Shown one piece after another: positions 9,344 to 18,566 of a DNA stretch of 64,000 bases. Below the pieces are notes generated by a model. It ran no database searches and was not told the DNA's origin. It saw only the letters and a list, made by a program, of their open reading frames with translations. The position numbers were made by a program, and so were the translations under genes. The stretch spans positions 124,001 through 188,000 of the forward strand of contig NZ_JBAFWZ010000001.1 of assembly GCF_036662795.1 (NCBI RefSeq), written 5' to 3'. Positions within the stretch are counted from its first letter, which is position 1, and the number at the start of each line of letters is the position of its first letter. Source of the stretch: Lysinibacillus_B sp036662795. GTDB lineage: Bacteria; Bacillota; Bacilli; Bacillales_A; Planococcaceae.

Positions 9344-10300
9344 CTAAATAATGCTCGTAAATTTTTGTGCCCGATCATCTAATTCTTCAGCTGATGACGC
9401 TATTTCAAAAAAATCTTCAAGTGCTACATGTATTTGCTGATCTGTTGTTTTTACATTTTCTGAAACACGAGTAATACTCTCTGTTACATAATCTATTTCT
9501 CGAACGATTCCTTCAATGTTTTCCTTCACCTCTAGAATCGAATTTTCAACTCGAGTCGATAGTTTTCTTACTTCTTTGGCTACTACATCAAATCCTCTAC
9601 CGTATTCACCAGCCCTTGCCGCTTCTATAGCTGCATTTAATGCTAATAAATTTGTTTGAGATGCAATATCTTGAATTGTTTTTACAATTCCTTTAATCGA
9701 AGTTGCTTGCAAATGAAGACTGTCAAGATTGGCTGCATTTTCTTCCGATTCTTTTGCGATGTTTGTGATGTTGTCGCGGAGTTGCTTACTTCTTGAGATA
9801 CCCAGCTCTGAGCTTCTATGTAACTGTTCCGCCATTTTTTTAAAATCATCAGCTACTGCTAAAATACCATTTTGCCGTTCGGTAATGTTAGTTGCTATTT
9901 TTAATACTCCAATAACTCTTCTGCTTCCTTCACCAAAAATCGGCATGTAGGTTGCTTCTAACCATATCCGGTTTCCTAGGGCATCGATTCTTTCGATTTT
10001 GTCCTGAAAGCTCTTCCCAAAATAAAGATTACGCCAAAAATTCTCATAGGCTACACTATTTACGAAAGAAGGTAAACAAAATTCTTGATGACTCTTTCCA
10101 ATCATTTCTTCCGCACTGTAGCCAAGGGTATTGGCAAAAAGGGTGTTGACATAAGTGACGCTCCTGTTCATATCAAAGCGGATCATGGCAATATTTTTAT
10201 CGATGGTTTTAGCTATAAGATCGCCGTTTACATTATTGTTGCCTGTTAACATATTTCTCACATACATCCTTCTGACAGTCGATAGTAAAGAATGATCCAT
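9344..10300 (-). CDS. Soluble PAS-MCP chemoreceptor-like protein
   Basis: The 318-residue product has no membrane segment. A PAS domain occupies about residues 30-140 (FDMNRSVTYVNTLFANTLGYSA, ending GVLKIATNITERQ). A coiled-coil methyl-accepting signalling hairpin follows, with the conserved tip SQTNLLALNAAIEAARAGE. The layout matches cytoplasmic PAS-MCP receptors such as BdlA and Aer-like proteins. It probably senses a redox or intracellular ligand and feeds CheW-CheA, although no che genes are nearby. The weak ribosome site before ATG 10300 leaves the start uncertain; ATG codons at about 10267 and 10252 are alternatives. Confidence 0.87.
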   Translation of the reverse strand: MDHSLLSTVRRMYVRNMLTGNNNVNGDLIAKTIDKNIAMIRFDMNRSVTYVNTLFANTLGYSAEEMIGKSHQEFCLPSFVNSVAYENFWRNLYFGKSFQDKIERIDALGNRIWLEATYMPIFGEGSRRVIGVLKIATNITERQNGILAVADDFKKMAEQLHRSSELGISRSKQLRDNITNIAKESEENAANLDSLHLQATSIKGIVKTIQDIASQTNLLALNAAIEAARAGEYGRGFDVVAKEVRKLSTRVENSILEVKENIEGIVREIDYVTESITRVSENVKTTDQQIHVALEDFFEIASSAEELDDRAQKFTSII

Positions 10301-10716
10301 AGCCTGTCTATTATTTTAATGAAATATTTTATGTTTAAATTACCGATGTTTATTAAGGGGGATTGAAATTTATTGTAAAAATCAGAAAAATATCAAACGG
10401 TGTTTATTTTTATGATTCTAAAAATATGAATATAGGGATTATATTTTCTTTTTGTTGCTGAAACTACATTCTACCTAATACTAAATACCTCATTTTCCCT
10501 CTACCGGAATAATATTAATGCATAATTGATTCTACTACAACTGATAAATTACAACATGTAAGCGGTTTTTTGTGAATAATTTCAAAACTTTTGAGATAAC
10601 TAGGTGCCCAAAGGTTCTGCATTTTAGTTTAATTCCTATTTTGTGTAAACCAAATTTTATGAGTTTTTACAATTTTATAGAAATTATTTGAAACTAAAAC
10701 TGACTTTATACGTATA
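10301..10716. other. AT-rich intergenic region without a recognisable gene
   Basis: About 415 bp separate the minus-strand PAS-MCP gene from the plus-strand ABC transporter operon. I find no ORF with a ribosome site, no terminator-like hairpin and no riboswitch motif. A 30-codon TTG frame near 10364 follows AAGGGGGA with no spacing and is not convincing. The region probably holds divergent promoters only. Confidence 0.5.
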
Positions 10717-10746
10717 TTGAGTTAGGCAAGCAAGTATTATTACAAT
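10717..10746 (+). promoter_or_regulatory. Candidate sigma-A promoter of the yhaQP-like operon
   Basis: TTGAGT (10717-10722) and TACAAT (10741-10746) are separated by 18 bp. The predicted start near 10758 lies just ahead of the AAAGGAG ribosome site. Confidence 0.4.
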
Positions 10747-10771
10747 AGTTAGAGGAAAGGAGTATACATAA

Positions 10772-11671
10772 ATGGCATTAAAGCTTGAGCACGTAACAAA
10801 ACGCTACAAAGATTTCACAGCTGTGCAGGACTTAACTTTTGAAATTGAAAAGGGTGAGATTTTCGGTCTAATAGGTCAAAATGGAGCCGGTAAAACGACA
10901 ACTTTTCGTATGATTTTAGATTTACAGGATACAACAGAAGGGACGATAAAATGGGATGGAACGCCCATCAATTCAGTTAATCGTGATCTTCTTGGGTATT
11001 TACCAGAGGAAAGAGGAATATTCCCTACGATGAAGGTAGAGGATCAGCTTTACTTCTTCGGCGAATTACGTGGAATGAAAAAAGAGGTATTAAAAAAAGA
11101 AATCGATTTTTGGATAGAACAATTTGATCTTGAAGAAAAGCGAAAGGATAAGGCAGAAACCTTATCAAAAGGAAATCAGCAAAAGGTGCAGCTAATTGCT
11201 AGCTTTATTCATAAGCCAAGGTTCTTAATTCTTGATGAGCCGTTTAGTGGTCTTGATCCAGTGAATAAAGATCTACTAAAAAATGCGATTCTACATTTGC
11301 GTGATGAAGGAATGACTATTTTATTTTCAAGTCATCAAATGGAAAATGTCGAGGAGCTTTGTGACCACTTATGCCTATTAAAAAGAGGTGTTTCTCTATT
11401 CTCGGGCTCCTTACTAGATCTAAAAAAGCAGTATGGTAAAACAAAGCTGACAATTCGTACAGCATTGTCAGAACAAGAGCTAGCTAAGTTACCCGGTGTA
11501 AAAGATATAAAGGTTGATAGGGACCAATATATATTAACTTTAGAGGACGAAAAATATGCTAAGCAAGTATTTGAAGCTGTATCGAATGGGGAGTATATTG
11601 AGAAATTTAGTCTGGACTATTTATCGCTAGACGAAATCTTTAAAGATCAAGTAGGTGGCAATCATGTCTAA
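10772..11671 (+). CDS. yhaQ: ABC transporter ATP-binding protein (YhaQ/NatA-like)
   Basis: The 299-residue nucleotide-binding subunit carries Walker A (GQNGAGKTTT, about residues 35-44), the Q-loop region, signature LSKGNQQKVQ, Walker B FLILDEPFSGLDP and the H-switch FSSHQ. A C-terminal extension of about 80 residues is typical of the NatA/YhaQ group. It pairs with the ABC-2 permease whose gene overlaps its 3' end. B. subtilis NatAB exports Na+, while YhaQP is less characterised; the substrate is uncertain. AAAGGAG precedes the ATG by 9 nt. Size agrees with YhaQ (about 298). Confidence 0.85.
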   Translation: MALKLEHVTKRYKDFTAVQDLTFEIEKGEIFGLIGQNGAGKTTTFRMILDLQDTTEGTIKWDGTPINSVNRDLLGYLPEERGIFPTMKVEDQLYFFGELRGMKKEVLKKEIDFWIEQFDLEEKRKDKAETLSKGNQQKVQLIASFIHKPRFLILDEPFSGLDPVNKDLLKNAILHLRDEGMTILFSSHQMENVEELCDHLCLLKRGVSLFSGSLLDLKKQYGKTKLTIRTALSEQELAKLPGVKDIKVDRDQYILTLEDEKYAKQVFEAVSNGEYIEKFSLDYLSLDEIFKDQVGGNHV

Positions 11672-12905
11672 GTTTTCAGTTCTATTAAAGCAATTATATA
11701 AGCAAAAATTACGTTCAAAGGCATTTATTATTACAACAACAATTTATCTAGTTGCCATATTTGCAGTTGCATTTTGGTCTGACATTAAGGGACTTTTTGA
11801 TAGTAAGGATGAGCAGGCAGAGCAAATCGCCCTTATTGTTAAAACAGATATGGATGTTTCGAATTATTTCCATAGTGATGGTAGTACCGAATTTGAGGTA
11901 GTAGAAAATGTGAAGGATATAGAGAAAGACCTTAAAAATGGTGATTACTTAGCTGCTATTGAGCTTAGTGATAAAGACGGGAAATTAGCAGCCGATATTT
12001 ATTCATTTGATCCGCTCCCACTAAATAAACAAGAGGATATTTCCTATCAGCTTGATGCAGTAGCGCAGCTTTACGCAATGGGGCAGCTTAATTTAACAGA
12101 TGAACAATCTGCTTCGTTGCTCGATACAGCACCTATTTTAAAAATGACTCCGTTAAATAAGGAGGCTTTAGAAGGCAAAACAACAGAAGAGAAGCGTGCT
12201 GGAATGTTCGGTTCCTATGCTGCAGGAATTCTAATTTATATTTTTGTACTATCCTATTTATCAATAATAACAACAGATGTTGCATCAGAAAAAGGCTCTC
12301 GTGCATTAGAAATGCTACTTGTTAGTGTAAAGCCAGAAACTCATTTTCGTTCAAAAGTATTTGGAATATACCTAGTAGCAATTACACAATTCGTTATTCT
12401 GTTTAGTGTCCTATTTGCCGTACTGAAGTTTAAGGATGGAGGGGCAATGTGGAAATTCGTGGAGGAAATCATGTCTGATTTATCTCCAACGTTTTTAATC
12501 TATGTTGTGTTATTCTTACTGCTGACGATCCTATTATTCTTAATTGTTGGTGCATTATTTGGGTCCCTTGTGTCCAAAGTAGAGGAATCCTCACAAGTAA
12601 TGACACCTGCGATGATTGTTATTATTATAGGGTTTTATATTATGATCGCTGCCATGACAAATCCGGATACTCTATTGATTAAAGTATTTTCATACGTGCC
12701 GTTCACATCAGGTATGGTCATGCCAATGCGAATAGGTGGTACAGATATGGCTTTCATTGAGCCATTATTATCCCTAGGCGTACTTCTAGCAACGGTTATT
12801 GGGCTTTATTTGTTAAGCTTAACCTTCTACAAACGTAGTGTTTTAACATATTCAACAGGTGGTATACTTCAAAAAATTAAAACGGTATTTAAAGTAACAA
12901 CCTAA
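11664..12905 (+). CDS. yhaP: ABC-2 type permease (YhaP/NatB-like)
   Basis: The 413-residue permease has one N-terminal helix (about 15-38) and an extracytoplasmic domain of about 150 residues. Five to six further helices then follow, containing the ABC-2 segment SEKGSRALEMLLVSVKPETHF. This is the NatB/YhaP topology. It forms the export channel for the ATPase encoded just upstream; start ATG 11664 overlaps the yhaQ stop by 8 nt, so the two are translationally coupled. AGGTGG lies 5 nt before the ATG; a GTG at 11655 is possible but sits on that site. Transcription ends at the hairpin at 12915. Confidence 0.85.
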   Translation: MSKFSVLLKQLYKQKLRSKAFIITTTIYLVAIFAVAFWSDIKGLFDSKDEQAEQIALIVKTDMDVSNYFHSDGSTEFEVVENVKDIEKDLKNGDYLAAIELSDKDGKLAADIYSFDPLPLNKQEDISYQLDAVAQLYAMGQLNLTDEQSASLLDTAPILKMTPLNKEALEGKTTEEKRAGMFGSYAAGILIYIFVLSYLSIITTDVASEKGSRALEMLLVSVKPETHFRSKVFGIYLVAITQFVILFSVLFAVLKFKDGGAMWKFVEEIMSDLSPTFLIYVVLFLLLTILLFLIVGALFGSLVSKVEESSQVMTPAMIVIIIGFYIMIAAMTNPDTLLIKVFSYVPFTSGMVMPMRIGGTDMAFIEPLLSLGVLLATVIGLYLLSLTFYKRSVLTYSTGGILQKIKTVFKVTT

Positions 12906-12914
12906 TATAAATGA

Positions 12915-12944
12915 GCCTCAAGAACGTATTCTTGAGGCTTTTTT
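12915..12944 (+). terminator. Rho-independent terminator of the yhaQP-like operon
   Basis: A perfect 10-bp stem, GCCTCAAGAA (12915-12924) with TTCTTGAGGC (12929-12938), has a CGTA loop followed by TTTTTT. Confidence 0.92.
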
Positions 12945-13052
12945 CATGGAGAAAATAATTTCAAAAATCGGAATGTTTTATTATAAAACTATTCATAGGC
13001 TTTAGAAAATTTGCTAAAATATACAAATCGAAGTAGGGAAATGGGTGAGTAT

Positions 13053-14816
13053 ATGAAGGTGTTTATAAAACTCGGTTGGTTTTTTAAGGAGAAGAAAACC
13101 GAATATTTAGTCGGTATATTTATGCTGGCGCTCGTTGCAGTGATACAGCTTATACCACCAAAAGTGATTGGCTATACAATTGATGAAATAGGGGCAGGTT
13201 CCTTAACGAAAGGCTCTTTAGCGAAATGGATTGGCCTCATCATTATTGTTGCTATTATTATGTATGCTCTTCGCTATTACTGGAGAAAAATGATTTTTGG
13301 TTCGTCAAACTATTTAGCGAAGGCACTCCGAGAAAAATTATTTCGGCATTTTTCGAAGATGTCACCCGCCTTTTACCAGCAGCGTCGTGTTGGAGATTTA
13401 ATGGCTCATGCAACAAATGATATCTCTGCTGTTCAGCAAACGGCTGGTGGGGGCGTATTAACGCTTTTTGATTCTGCCATGACAGGTGGTTTCGTTATCC
13501 TCGCTATGGCTTTTACAATCGATTGGCGTCTAACCTTGATTGCACTGCTTCCAATGCCGTTTATGGCGATTTTAACTAGCTATTATGGGAAATTACTGCA
13601 TACTCGATTCCGTACCGCTCAAGGTGCTTTTTCGGATTTAAATGATAAAACACAAGAGAGTATTAGTGGAATCAAGGTGATTAAAACTTTTGGTCATCAG
13701 GAACAGGATATAGGAGATTTTACTCGCCTTTCTGATGAGGTAGTGGAAAAGAATCTCCATGTAGCAAAGGTGGACTCGTTGTTTGATCCAACGATTAGCC
13801 TTGTCATAGGCGTAAGTTTTATATTAACACTATCCTTTGGCGCAAAATTTATTGTTGATGGGGCCATGTCAATTGGTGATTTAGTTGCCTTTACGACCTA
13901 CTTAGGCTTACTGGTGTGGCCAATGCTTGCTATCGGGATGCTGTTTAATATTGTTGAGCGGGGGAGTGCCTCATATGACCGGATTGAACAGTTGCTAAGA
14001 GTACCTATTGAAATGGAAGATTCATTCGGTGCAATCGATAGACGACCAAATGGAGATGTAATTTTTCGTGTGAAATCATTCTGTTTTCCAGATGACACAA
14101 CACCAGCGTTACAAAATGTCTCATTTCACTTAAAAGAGGGCGAAACGCTAGGAATCGTAGGAAAAACAGGCTCGGGAAAAACAGCTGTTTTAAAATTACT
14201 GCTGCGCGAATTCGATGGATATGATGGTGAAATTATGTACAATGGTATACCAATTGAGCAATATAAGAAACTTTGCTACAGAGAAGCAATTGGTTACGTG
14301 CCTCAGGATCATTTTTTATTTTCGGCCTCAATTTACGAGAATATTGCATTTGCAAATGTTCAAGCGAAAGAGGAAATTGTGTATCGGGCAGCAAGAACAG
14401 CTCATATCCATGAAGACATTGAACGTTTTCCAAAAGGCTATGAAACTGTCGTTGGTGAGCGAGGGGTATCTTTATCTGGTGGGCAAAAGCAACGAATATC
14501 CATTGCACGTGCCCTTTTAACTAAACCAGAGCTTCTCATATTAGACGATTCCTTATCTGCAGTCGATGCAAAAACAGAGGAAGCTATTCTACACTCACTA
14601 AAAGAGGAACGTATGGATGCAACGACCATCATTACGTCTCATCGTCTAAGTGCCATTCAGCATGCCGAGCTTATTCTAGTTATGCACGATGGAACGATTG
14701 TAGAACAGGGGAATCATGATGAACTGATGTCTTTAAAGGGGCGTTATTGTGAAATGTATAGGCTGCAGCAGCTAGAGCAGCTTGTGGAACAAGGAGGGCA
14801 AGTACATGAAGGATAA
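13053..14816 (+). CDS. yheI: Heterodimeric multidrug ABC exporter, half 1 (YheI/BmrC-like)
   Basis: The 587-residue half-transporter has six membrane helices (about 1-310) fused to an ATPase domain. It closely resembles BmrC (YheI), the opening KLGWFFKEKKTEYLVG and the NBD being recognisable. Walker A is GKTGSGKTAV and the signature is canonical (SLSGGQKQR). Walker B reads LLILDDSLSAVD, with Asp in place of the catalytic Glu, as in the degenerate-site partner of heterodimeric exporters. The start is ATG 13053, preceded by GGTGAG; ATG 13011 and 13041 lack spacing. Its 3' end overlaps the partner gene by 11 nt. The likely function is drug or lipid export. Confidence 0.88.
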   Translation: MKVFIKLGWFFKEKKTEYLVGIFMLALVAVIQLIPPKVIGYTIDEIGAGSLTKGSLAKWIGLIIIVAIIMYALRYYWRKMIFGSSNYLAKALREKLFRHFSKMSPAFYQQRRVGDLMAHATNDISAVQQTAGGGVLTLFDSAMTGGFVILAMAFTIDWRLTLIALLPMPFMAILTSYYGKLLHTRFRTAQGAFSDLNDKTQESISGIKVIKTFGHQEQDIGDFTRLSDEVVEKNLHVAKVDSLFDPTISLVIGVSFILTLSFGAKFIVDGAMSIGDLVAFTTYLGLLVWPMLAIGMLFNIVERGSASYDRIEQLLRVPIEMEDSFGAIDRRPNGDVIFRVKSFCFPDDTTPALQNVSFHLKEGETLGIVGKTGSGKTAVLKLLLREFDGYDGEIMYNGIPIEQYKKLCYREAIGYVPQDHFLFSASIYENIAFANVQAKEEIVYRAARTAHIHEDIERFPKGYETVVGERGVSLSGGQKQRISIARALLTKPELLILDDSLSAVDAKTEEAILHSLKEERMDATTIITSHRLSAIQHAELILVMHDGTIVEQGNHDELMSLKGRYCEMYRLQQLEQLVEQGGQVHEG

Positions 14817-16581
14817 GCCAACCTTTTCACGTAAGGAGCAAGCAGCAATATTAAAACGATTATTATCGTATTTAAAGCCTCATAAAAAGGCTATCGCTTT
14901 TGCATTATTATTACTCGTATTAACAGTTACAGGTGATGTATTAGGTCCCTATATAATTAAGGTCTTTTTAGATGAACATGTAGCCTTGCGAAGCTTCGAG
15001 CAAGGACCGATTCTTTTTTTAGCAGGCTCGTATATTCTCATTCAGCTTTTAAATGTTGTAATAAGCTATTTCCAGCAGCTGAGGTTTCAGGAAATTGCAT
15101 TGAAGGTTATACGTCAGCTTCGGATAGATGTTTTTACAAAAATTCATGGGCTTGGGATGCGTTATTTTGATCGTGTACCAGCAGGGGCAATTGTTTCTCG
15201 TGCTACAAACGATACAGAAGCAATTAAAGATTTATTTGTAAGTGTCCTTATTAGTATTGTACAGGCTGCCTTTTTAATCATCGGAGTTTATGTAGCGATG
15301 TTTTTACTTAATCCGATGCTCGCTCTGTTTGCAGTTGTGTTGCTTCCGGTTATCATTTACATTATTTATTTATATCGTAAGCTTAGCTCGGTCATTTATA
15401 TGGCGATGCGGGAAAAGCTAAGTGAACTAAATGCGAAGCTTTCGGAATCGTTATCAGGAATGAGCATTATTCAGGCGTTCCGTCAAGAGTCACGTTTTAA
15501 TAAGGAATTTGATGTTATCAATGAACAGCATTATAAGGCAATGATGGACAATACAAAGCTAAACAGTTTACTACTTCGTCCAATTATTGATTTAGTATAT
15601 TTTGCAGCGATTGTATTACTCTTAACCTATTTCGGTCTTACCTCGTTACAAACAGCAGTTGAGGTGGGGGTTGTCTATGCTTTTGTATCGTATATTAGTC
15701 GATTCTTTGAGCCAATTAATCAAATGATGGAACGGCTGTCCTTGTTTCAGCAAGCAATCGTTGCATCAAGTCGAGTATTTGAGCTGTTAGATGATACGAA
15801 TGTAGAACCAAAGCAAAATACTACTGATTTAGAGATAACAGACGGGAAAATTGAGTTTCAGAACGTGTCATTTAGCTATGACGGAGCTCAGGACGTGCTA
15901 AAAAACATTTCGTTTACAGTTCATCCGGGCGAAACCGTTGCCTTAGTCGGACATACTGGTAGCGGAAAAAGCTCAATCATTAATATGCTGATGCGCTTTT
16001 ATGAATTTGAACGAGGAGCTATATTGATAGATGGTGTATCTATCCGAGAGTATAGTCAGCATGAGCTTAGAAGAAAGCTAGGTTTAGTTTTACAGGATCC
16101 TTTCCTGTTTTATGGTACGGTTGCAAGTAACATACGCCTTTATAATGACGAGCTTTCTGATCAGGATGTCCGAGAGGCCGCAAAGTTTGTACAAGCAGAT
16201 AGCTTTATTGAAAGCCTACCTAATAGTTATTATCAAAAGGTAACTGAACGAGGATCGACATTTTCTAGTGGGCAGCGTCAATTAATAGCGTTCGCCCGAA
16301 CAATTGCAACAAATCCTAAAGTACTAATTTTGGATGAAGCGACAGCATCAATTGATACGGAGACAGAGGTAGCTATACAAGCCTCTTTAAATAAAATGCG
16401 GAAAGGTAGAACGACGATTGCCATTGCACATCGATTATCAACCATTCAGGATGCAGAACAAATACTCGTACTTCATCAGGGAGAGATCGTTGAGTGCGGT
16501 AATCATCAGCAGCTACTAGCCCAAAAAGGCTTGTATCATAAAATGTATTTGCTGCAAAATGGTATTGTGGAAGTTGAATAG
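14806..16581 (+). CDS. yheH: Heterodimeric multidrug ABC exporter, half 2 (YheH/BmrD-like)
   Basis: The 591-residue partner half-transporter has six helices (about 25-310) followed by an ATPase domain. Walker A is GHTGSGKSSI and Walker B is VLILDEATASID, with the catalytic Glu intact. The signature is non-canonical (TFSSGQRQL instead of LSGGQ). Together with the DD Walker B of the first half, this predicts one competent and one degenerate ATP site. That asymmetry is the hallmark of BmrCD, LmrCD and TM287/288. AAGGAGG lies 7-9 nt before ATG 14806, inside the end of the upstream gene. It is somewhat shorter than B. subtilis YheH (about 673). Confidence 0.87.
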   Translation: MKDKPTFSRKEQAAILKRLLSYLKPHKKAIAFALLLLVLTVTGDVLGPYIIKVFLDEHVALRSFEQGPILFLAGSYILIQLLNVVISYFQQLRFQEIALKVIRQLRIDVFTKIHGLGMRYFDRVPAGAIVSRATNDTEAIKDLFVSVLISIVQAAFLIIGVYVAMFLLNPMLALFAVVLLPVIIYIIYLYRKLSSVIYMAMREKLSELNAKLSESLSGMSIIQAFRQESRFNKEFDVINEQHYKAMMDNTKLNSLLLRPIIDLVYFAAIVLLLTYFGLTSLQTAVEVGVVYAFVSYISRFFEPINQMMERLSLFQQAIVASSRVFELLDDTNVEPKQNTTDLEITDGKIEFQNVSFSYDGAQDVLKNISFTVHPGETVALVGHTGSGKSSIINMLMRFYEFERGAILIDGVSIREYSQHELRRKLGLVLQDPFLFYGTVASNIRLYNDELSDQDVREAAKFVQADSFIESLPNSYYQKVTERGSTFSSGQRQLIAFARTIATNPKVLILDEATASIDTETEVAIQASLNKMRKGRTTIAIAHRLSTIQDAEQILVLHQGEIVECGNHQQLLAQKGLYHKMYLLQNGIVEVE

Positions 16582-16590
16582 GTAGGAAGG

Positions 16591-16626
16591 AAGGGGGCTA
16601 TTCGTTAGTAATAGCTCCCTTCATTT
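16591..16626 (+). terminator. Probable terminator of the yheI-yheH-like operon
   Basis: AAGGGGGCTATT (16591-16602) pairs with AATAGCTCCCTT (16610-16621). The downstream T-tract is short and interrupted (TCATTT), so strength is uncertain. Confidence 0.55.
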
Positions 16627-16798
16627 AGGCAAAGTAAAAATATATTTTGTAAAGAATTACTTATCTCTGAACCATTTATAAGTTGATAGGTTGATAATTT
16701 CTATTTCCGAAATAATTTTAACTTTATCGCATTTACATTTTTAAGTATGCCCTCTATAATAGGCTTTATTTATATTATGCTAAGTAAGAGGTGCGGTT

Positions 16799-17707
16799 AT
16801 GACAGAGCAACAAAAGGGCATGGTATTTGCCTTTTTATCTTATGCAATATGGGGTATTTTCCCGATGTTTTGGAAGCTGCTTCAACATGTTGATAGTATG
16901 GAGCTATTAGCTGGTCGTATAATTTGGTCATTTGTCTTTACAACCATATTTGTATTAATAATTGGTCAACTAAAATATTTACGTCAAGATCTACTATTTC
17001 TTTGGCGCAATAAAAAGCAATTTTTCTCATTAATAGCAGCGTCATTTTTTATTTCAATCAATTGGTTTACATATATTTGGGCGGTCACGCATGATCATGT
17101 ACTAGAATCGTCTATGGGCTATTATATTAATCCGTTAATCTCAGTATTATTTGGCATGTTATTTTTTAAAGAGAAATTATCGAGGGCGACAATCCTATCG
17201 GTCATTATGGCATCGTTAGGAGTACTTATCATTGCAGTGAATTATGGACAGGTTCCATGGACATCATTGCTCTTAGCTTTATCTTTTGGAATCTATGGAG
17301 TTCTTAAGAAAAAAATCGAGCTCGATGCAACACGTGGGTTAGCTATTGAAACTTTATTTATTTTACCATTCGCGCTTATCTATATGCTTTATTTGTATGG
17401 TAAAGGAACAGTAGCATTTTTACATATTGATATTACTACTGATGTATTAATCTTAGTTAGCGGAATTTTAACTGCCATTCCACTCGTTCTTTTTGCAAAA
17501 GGAGCTCAAAAAATTCCGCTGTACTTAATGGGCTTTATCCAATATGTATCACCGTCAATCACGTTTGTTCTTGGTGTATTCTTATACAAGGAGCCATTTT
17601 CAAATATAGACTTACTCGCCTTTTCATGTATTTGGATTGCTCTTCTCATTTTTTCACTTTCAAAATTAATAGAAGCTAGGAAAAGAAACGCAATAAAAAC
17701 AGCATAG
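16799..17707 (+). CDS. rarD: RarD-type EamA transporter
   Basis: The 302-residue protein has ten predicted helices and the RarD signature positions KGMVFAFLSYAIWGIFPMFWK at the N-terminus and SMGYYINPLISVLFGMLFF mid-protein. The late segment is YLMGFIQYVSPSITFVLGVFLY. RarD proteins belong to the DMT superfamily. The name comes from a chloramphenicol-sensitivity phenotype, and the substrate is not established. AAGAGGTG precedes the ATG by 6-7 nt. It is a single gene ending at the hairpin near 17720. Confidence 0.9.
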   Translation: MTEQQKGMVFAFLSYAIWGIFPMFWKLLQHVDSMELLAGRIIWSFVFTTIFVLIIGQLKYLRQDLLFLWRNKKQFFSLIAASFFISINWFTYIWAVTHDHVLESSMGYYINPLISVLFGMLFFKEKLSRATILSVIMASLGVLIIAVNYGQVPWTSLLLALSFGIYGVLKKKIELDATRGLAIETLFILPFALIYMLYLYGKGTVAFLHIDITTDVLILVSGILTAIPLVLFAKGAQKIPLYLMGFIQYVSPSITFVLGVFLYKEPFSNIDLLAFSCIWIALLIFSLSKLIEARKRNAIKTA

Positions 17708-17719
17708 AAAATGAGAAGG

Positions 17720-17760
17720 ATAAGCTACGAGACTGAGACTCGTAGCTTATTTTTATTTTT
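17720..17760 (+). terminator. Rho-independent terminator of rarD
   Basis: A 12-bp stem, ATAAGCTACGAG (17720-17731) with CTCGTAGCTTAT (17739-17750), is followed by TTTTATTTTT. Confidence 0.9.
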
Positions 17761-17822
17761 AGCAGGGTTTCTGCGATAAATGTCGAATAATAATACTTGT
17801 AATACATAAAGGGGGAGAAAGG

Positions 17823-18455
17823 ATGTATGTAACATTTGGGGATAAGAAGTATGATTTTCACAAAATCGAATTAGATGTTCTTCAAAAGGGGATTGAGAAC
17901 ACCTTTGCAAAATTCGATAAAATGACACTTGAGGAGCTGCTGCAGCAAAAAAAGTATGAGCATTTAAAAGATGATACCGAAACACAGTATACAAATTTGC
18001 TCGACAAGCCTGCTGGGCAAGCGTTACTTGAGCTTAAAGAATTGGGGAATCCGTTTTATAAGCAGTTTTTAAATAATTACGGGGATTTAAATTTTTCACG
18101 TTTTGTTGTTAAGGGAAATGAGGATTTGCTACAAAAAAATGGCGTGTATAACATCATTGTAGGGAATGAACTTGTTTTTTCAGGGGTATGTGCACGATCT
18201 TATCGAGAGCGCTTTAACCAACACATTGGCAATATTTCAGCGAAGGGTTGTTTTAAGGATGGGACTGCAACTCATTGTCATATTAATGCACGTTTAACGG
18301 ATCGATTTGGAAAGGATAAAATTCACTTTTCGATATGTCCTATGAATGATACGAAGGAAATGAATATGCTGAAAAATTCAATTATTCGACGCTTCGAGCC
18401 GATTTGGAATTTAAGAGCAGGTAAGGAAGTAACTGAATTTTTACGTACGTTTTAA
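17823..18455 (+). CDS. Uncharacterised protein with a divergent GIY-YIG-like domain
   Basis: I do not recognise this 210-residue family with certainty. The N-terminal half is mostly helical and charged (MTLEELLQQKKYEHLKDD). The C-terminal half (about 105-205) resembles a GIY-YIG nuclease: GVYNIIVGNELVFSGVC replaces the GIY...YIG strands, then an Arg-rich helix (RSYRERFNQHIG), and finally SIIRRFEPIWN, which matches the terminal I..P..N motif. The catalytic Glu expected just before that motif is not evident. A restriction or repair nuclease, or a catalytically dead DNA-binding relative, are both possible. It stands alone between two terminators, with GGGGGAGAAAGG before the ATG. Confidence 0.6.
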   Translation: MYVTFGDKKYDFHKIELDVLQKGIENTFAKFDKMTLEELLQQKKYEHLKDDTETQYTNLLDKPAGQALLELKELGNPFYKQFLNNYGDLNFSRFVVKGNEDLLQKNGVYNIIVGNELVFSGVCARSYRERFNQHIGNISAKGCFKDGTATHCHINARLTDRFGKDKIHFSICPMNDTKEMNMLKNSIIRRFEPIWNLRAGKEVTEFLRTF

Positions 18456-18458
18456 TAA

Positions 18459-18497
18459 AAATGCTTTGCACAAATCATTGTGCAGAGCATTTTTTTA
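18459..18497 (+). terminator. Rho-independent terminator
   Basis: ATGCTTTGCACAA (18461-18473) pairs with TTGTGCAGAGCAT (18478-18490), with one mismatch, followed by TTTTTTATT. Confidence 0.88.
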
Positions 18498-18566
18498 TTG
18501 CATTTGTTTCTAATTGATGCCTCTTAAAAATAAACTAGTAGGAAGAATACAAAAGGGTGAGTGTTT

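Noticed and set aside
14215..14520. 100-codon frame inside the YheI-like ATPase domain
   Set aside because: It is a frame shadow of a clearly conserved ABC domain.
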